DNA from: Osmia lignaria lignaria
Lineage: Eukaryota > Arthropoda > Insecta > Hymenoptera > Megachilidae
Direction of reading: 5' to 3'
DNA: 64,000 bases
Assembly (NCBI RefSeq): GCF_051020975.1
Contig: NC_135045.1
Location: 7,256,501-7,320,500, forward strand
Notes under the pieces: generated by a model
Database searches by the model: none
Told to the model about the DNA's origin: nothing
The model's input: the letters and a program-made list of their open reading frames with translations, nothing else
Shown: in pieces, positions 61,860 to 64,000 of the stretch
Layout of the letters: each line of letters begins with the position of its first letter
Numbering within the stretch: the stretch's first letter is position 1
Program-made: the position numbers and the translations under genes

Positions 61860-64000
61860 TAAACACCATTTTGAAGAGGAAGGTTCCCCGCTTCTAACCA
61901 TGCCAACGGTATCTCTCTGCAATACTGTATTATTTATAACCAAGCGTTACAAAAAAAGGGTAGTTTAATCACGTTCTTATTTAAATTTTGATGTTTCCAG
62001 TGATGAAACAATGTACAAATAATGTGTTTAAATAATAAAAATATGTATAATTATACCGTAATAAATATTTAAAAAAAGAAAATGATGATATGAATGTAAA
62101 TGTCGATGTTTCATGTAGAATAAATTGGAATAAACTTGGAAATCACTTTATGAGAACGAAATTGTTGAAACGTACTACGCAATGAAATTTGTTAAAATGT
62201 AAGATTACTATTAATATTGTATATAAATCAATATTCAATAAAAACTTTAGACGATAGATCGTGCTCCTTGTTTATAAACTATAGAACGCAAAATGAAGTT
62301 CGGCAAATAAATAGAACCGAGAGTGGTCGACGAGTGAATCGTTTCCGGTGCATCGAATCCGCGAGAATAAGTAGAACTGCTATCAGATTCTCGCAACGTA
62401 TATATACGGTGTACAGTGAAACGAACAGAGGCAGAACCGAGGATCGTGGCTCGCTAATCCGCGGGGGCGAACAAAGATGCACAGATTGGCGCATTGCGAG
62501 GCGATTCACGGGACGCCTGCAGGTGAAGCCGATGAAACTGGCGGAAAGAACGAGATCGGTTGCCGATAAACGACGAGGTCGCACAAGAATCCTTAACAAG
62601 GACTCAAATGTCACTTCTGGGTCTGACCCTGGAAAACTGCTCTAACGACCCTCGCGATTTTTTACGGTATTTCGATCAAAGGCGAAAGGGAGATTGCACT
62701 ATGAATTCTTAGATAATTTCTTGTTTGAACTACTAGCTCAGGGTAAATATAATTTTCACGTCTTTATCCCCCACGGCGTAAATATGTTAAATAATTGTAT
62801 CTATACGTGCCGTACTACGTTTTTTGACGAGATGAATAATATATCCTCAAAGTGTTAAAAAATAAACACATTTCACGTAAAAGACTAAGGAAATTGAGAT
62901 ACCTGTCCTGTACCTGTCCTTCTTGACTCCATATGCAAAAAATTCACCTGTGAATCCTTTGCGTGGACAGCATTTATGCACATGTTCCGAGACACGTTAT
63001 CGCGATTTAAGAAACGGGACACAAACTGAAATTTTTCGGGGACATTGTTCATTTACGTGCACGTGACCAACATCAGACTTTTTTCTCATACCATCAAGAT
63101 CGAAATGACTCTGTTCCTGGGACATTCCACTTACAGAACGGGGTGCGTTCGTCCCTTATCTTATACACGTTCCTCGTCATATAATTTATGGAGAACGAAA
63201 GAGAAAATTTTCATATGGAGATTTTCAAACACTTACCGAATTTCGCGATAACAAGCTCATTAGTAGTAGGGTGTGTTAAAAACTCACCTGAAACAGAAAA
63301 AAATACTCACGTTAGATCAAATGATAGAGGAGATTAATTAGTCAGAATAGAAGATTAATTAATCAGAAGTACAGTCGATTGAGGAAGTCTAGATTCGAAG
63401 CTTAATTAAATAAATTGTTTTCCTAGAATTTTTCAAATTTGTATAACGTTTGGACTATCTGAAAACGCGAATCCGCGTTTGCGAACTTTACGTTTAAATT
63501 ACTAGTTAGAACCTGATGTTCCCACGTTTACGCTCCGTGCATGCATGATAACTGTGCTTCAGGATTCATGCAAATACTGGCGTATAAGATATGGTAACGA
63601 ATTTATCAGAGATCATGGGAAACGGTGCGTTTGAAGCAAAAGAAACGTGGTAACGATCCAGAAAACGAGGAATCCTGAGCTACGCATCATCCGCAAAAAC
63701 GTTTAATTATCCCTCGCTTCGAGCTAATCAAATATGGCTTCCATACAACAATATCTACGCTTAAAATTATTACATTACTAATTAAAAAAGGCTATTTAAT
63801 TCCATAATTTTAACGGAATGGAAGAAAATACTTGAAGTCAAATTCTGAAAATTGTTGGGTTCTATAAAAAAATACCATTGGAACACGTTGAAGGATCCAG
63901 CAATGGTCTCACGAGGGTTGAAGCGAAACGAGAGATCGCAGCAACGAGCCTCTGCTGTCCGTCTCATCGTTAGACCAACCACCTAGTCGGTTCGTCCTTT
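61860..64000. other. Noncoding stretch to window end
   Basis: No supported gene. 61920-62240 is AT-rich. The plus frame of 142 codons at 62217-62645 is Arg-rich, overlaps a 111-codon minus frame and shows no domain. The last kilobase is AT-rich without recognisable landmarks. Confidence 0.5.

Overview
The window looks like insect nuclear DNA, most plausibly hymenopteran (bee or ant type). It is moderately AT-rich, dense in CpG and TCGA-type words, and full of short TTAA-flanked repeats. It has no bacterial-style gene packing, no operons and no ribosome binding sites. The lineage call is an inference from composition and repeat style; no marker gene fixes it.

I find no protein-coding gene I can support. 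The longest open frames are about 100-172 codons. They lie mostly in the GC-richer patches, show no recognisable domain, and often overlap equally long frames on the other strand. The window therefore reads as a gene desert: a large intron or an intergenic regulatory region. I see no rRNA, no CRISPR array, no intact tRNA and no transposase or reverse transcriptase frame.

The most unusual object is a compound foldback element at 35960-36803. Two 176-bp terminal inverted repeats, equal in length and about 90% alike by eye, enclose four tRNA-like modules. Each module has an anticodon-arm-like segment and a pol III B-box-like motif, followed by an oligo-T run. Three of them also share a tail containing TTGTCTCTTTTTGA. 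The two inner modules are head to head and form a 43-bp-arm hairpin. This is a tRNA-like sequence multiplied inside a TIR element, not an ordinary SINE.

A second theme is short non-autonomous elements bounded by TTAA with CCC...GGG ends, the signature expected of piggyBac-type MITEs. They lie at 43188-43436 (truncated relative at 7471-7662), 53591-53820 (truncated relative at 39481-39592) and 55211-55348. Another possible TIR element lies at 61542-61859. Two tandem duplications (22289-22795 and 27871-28270) and several copies of a TTAACRCGTT-type repeat end add to the repeat content.

Regulatory content can only be suggested. TATA plus initiator pairs at near-canonical spacing occur at 47529-47561 (+) and 32984-33017 (-). 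A GC-rich patch with an initiator, two tiny upstream ORFs and a splice-donor-like site lies at 53120-53400. A cluster of CRE-like TGACG sites lies at 55629-55770. Long perfect palindromes (16-20 bp) lie at 42055, 44210, 47917 and 60515. The rest is unique-looking noncoding DNA with microsatellites and homeodomain-type TAATTA clusters.
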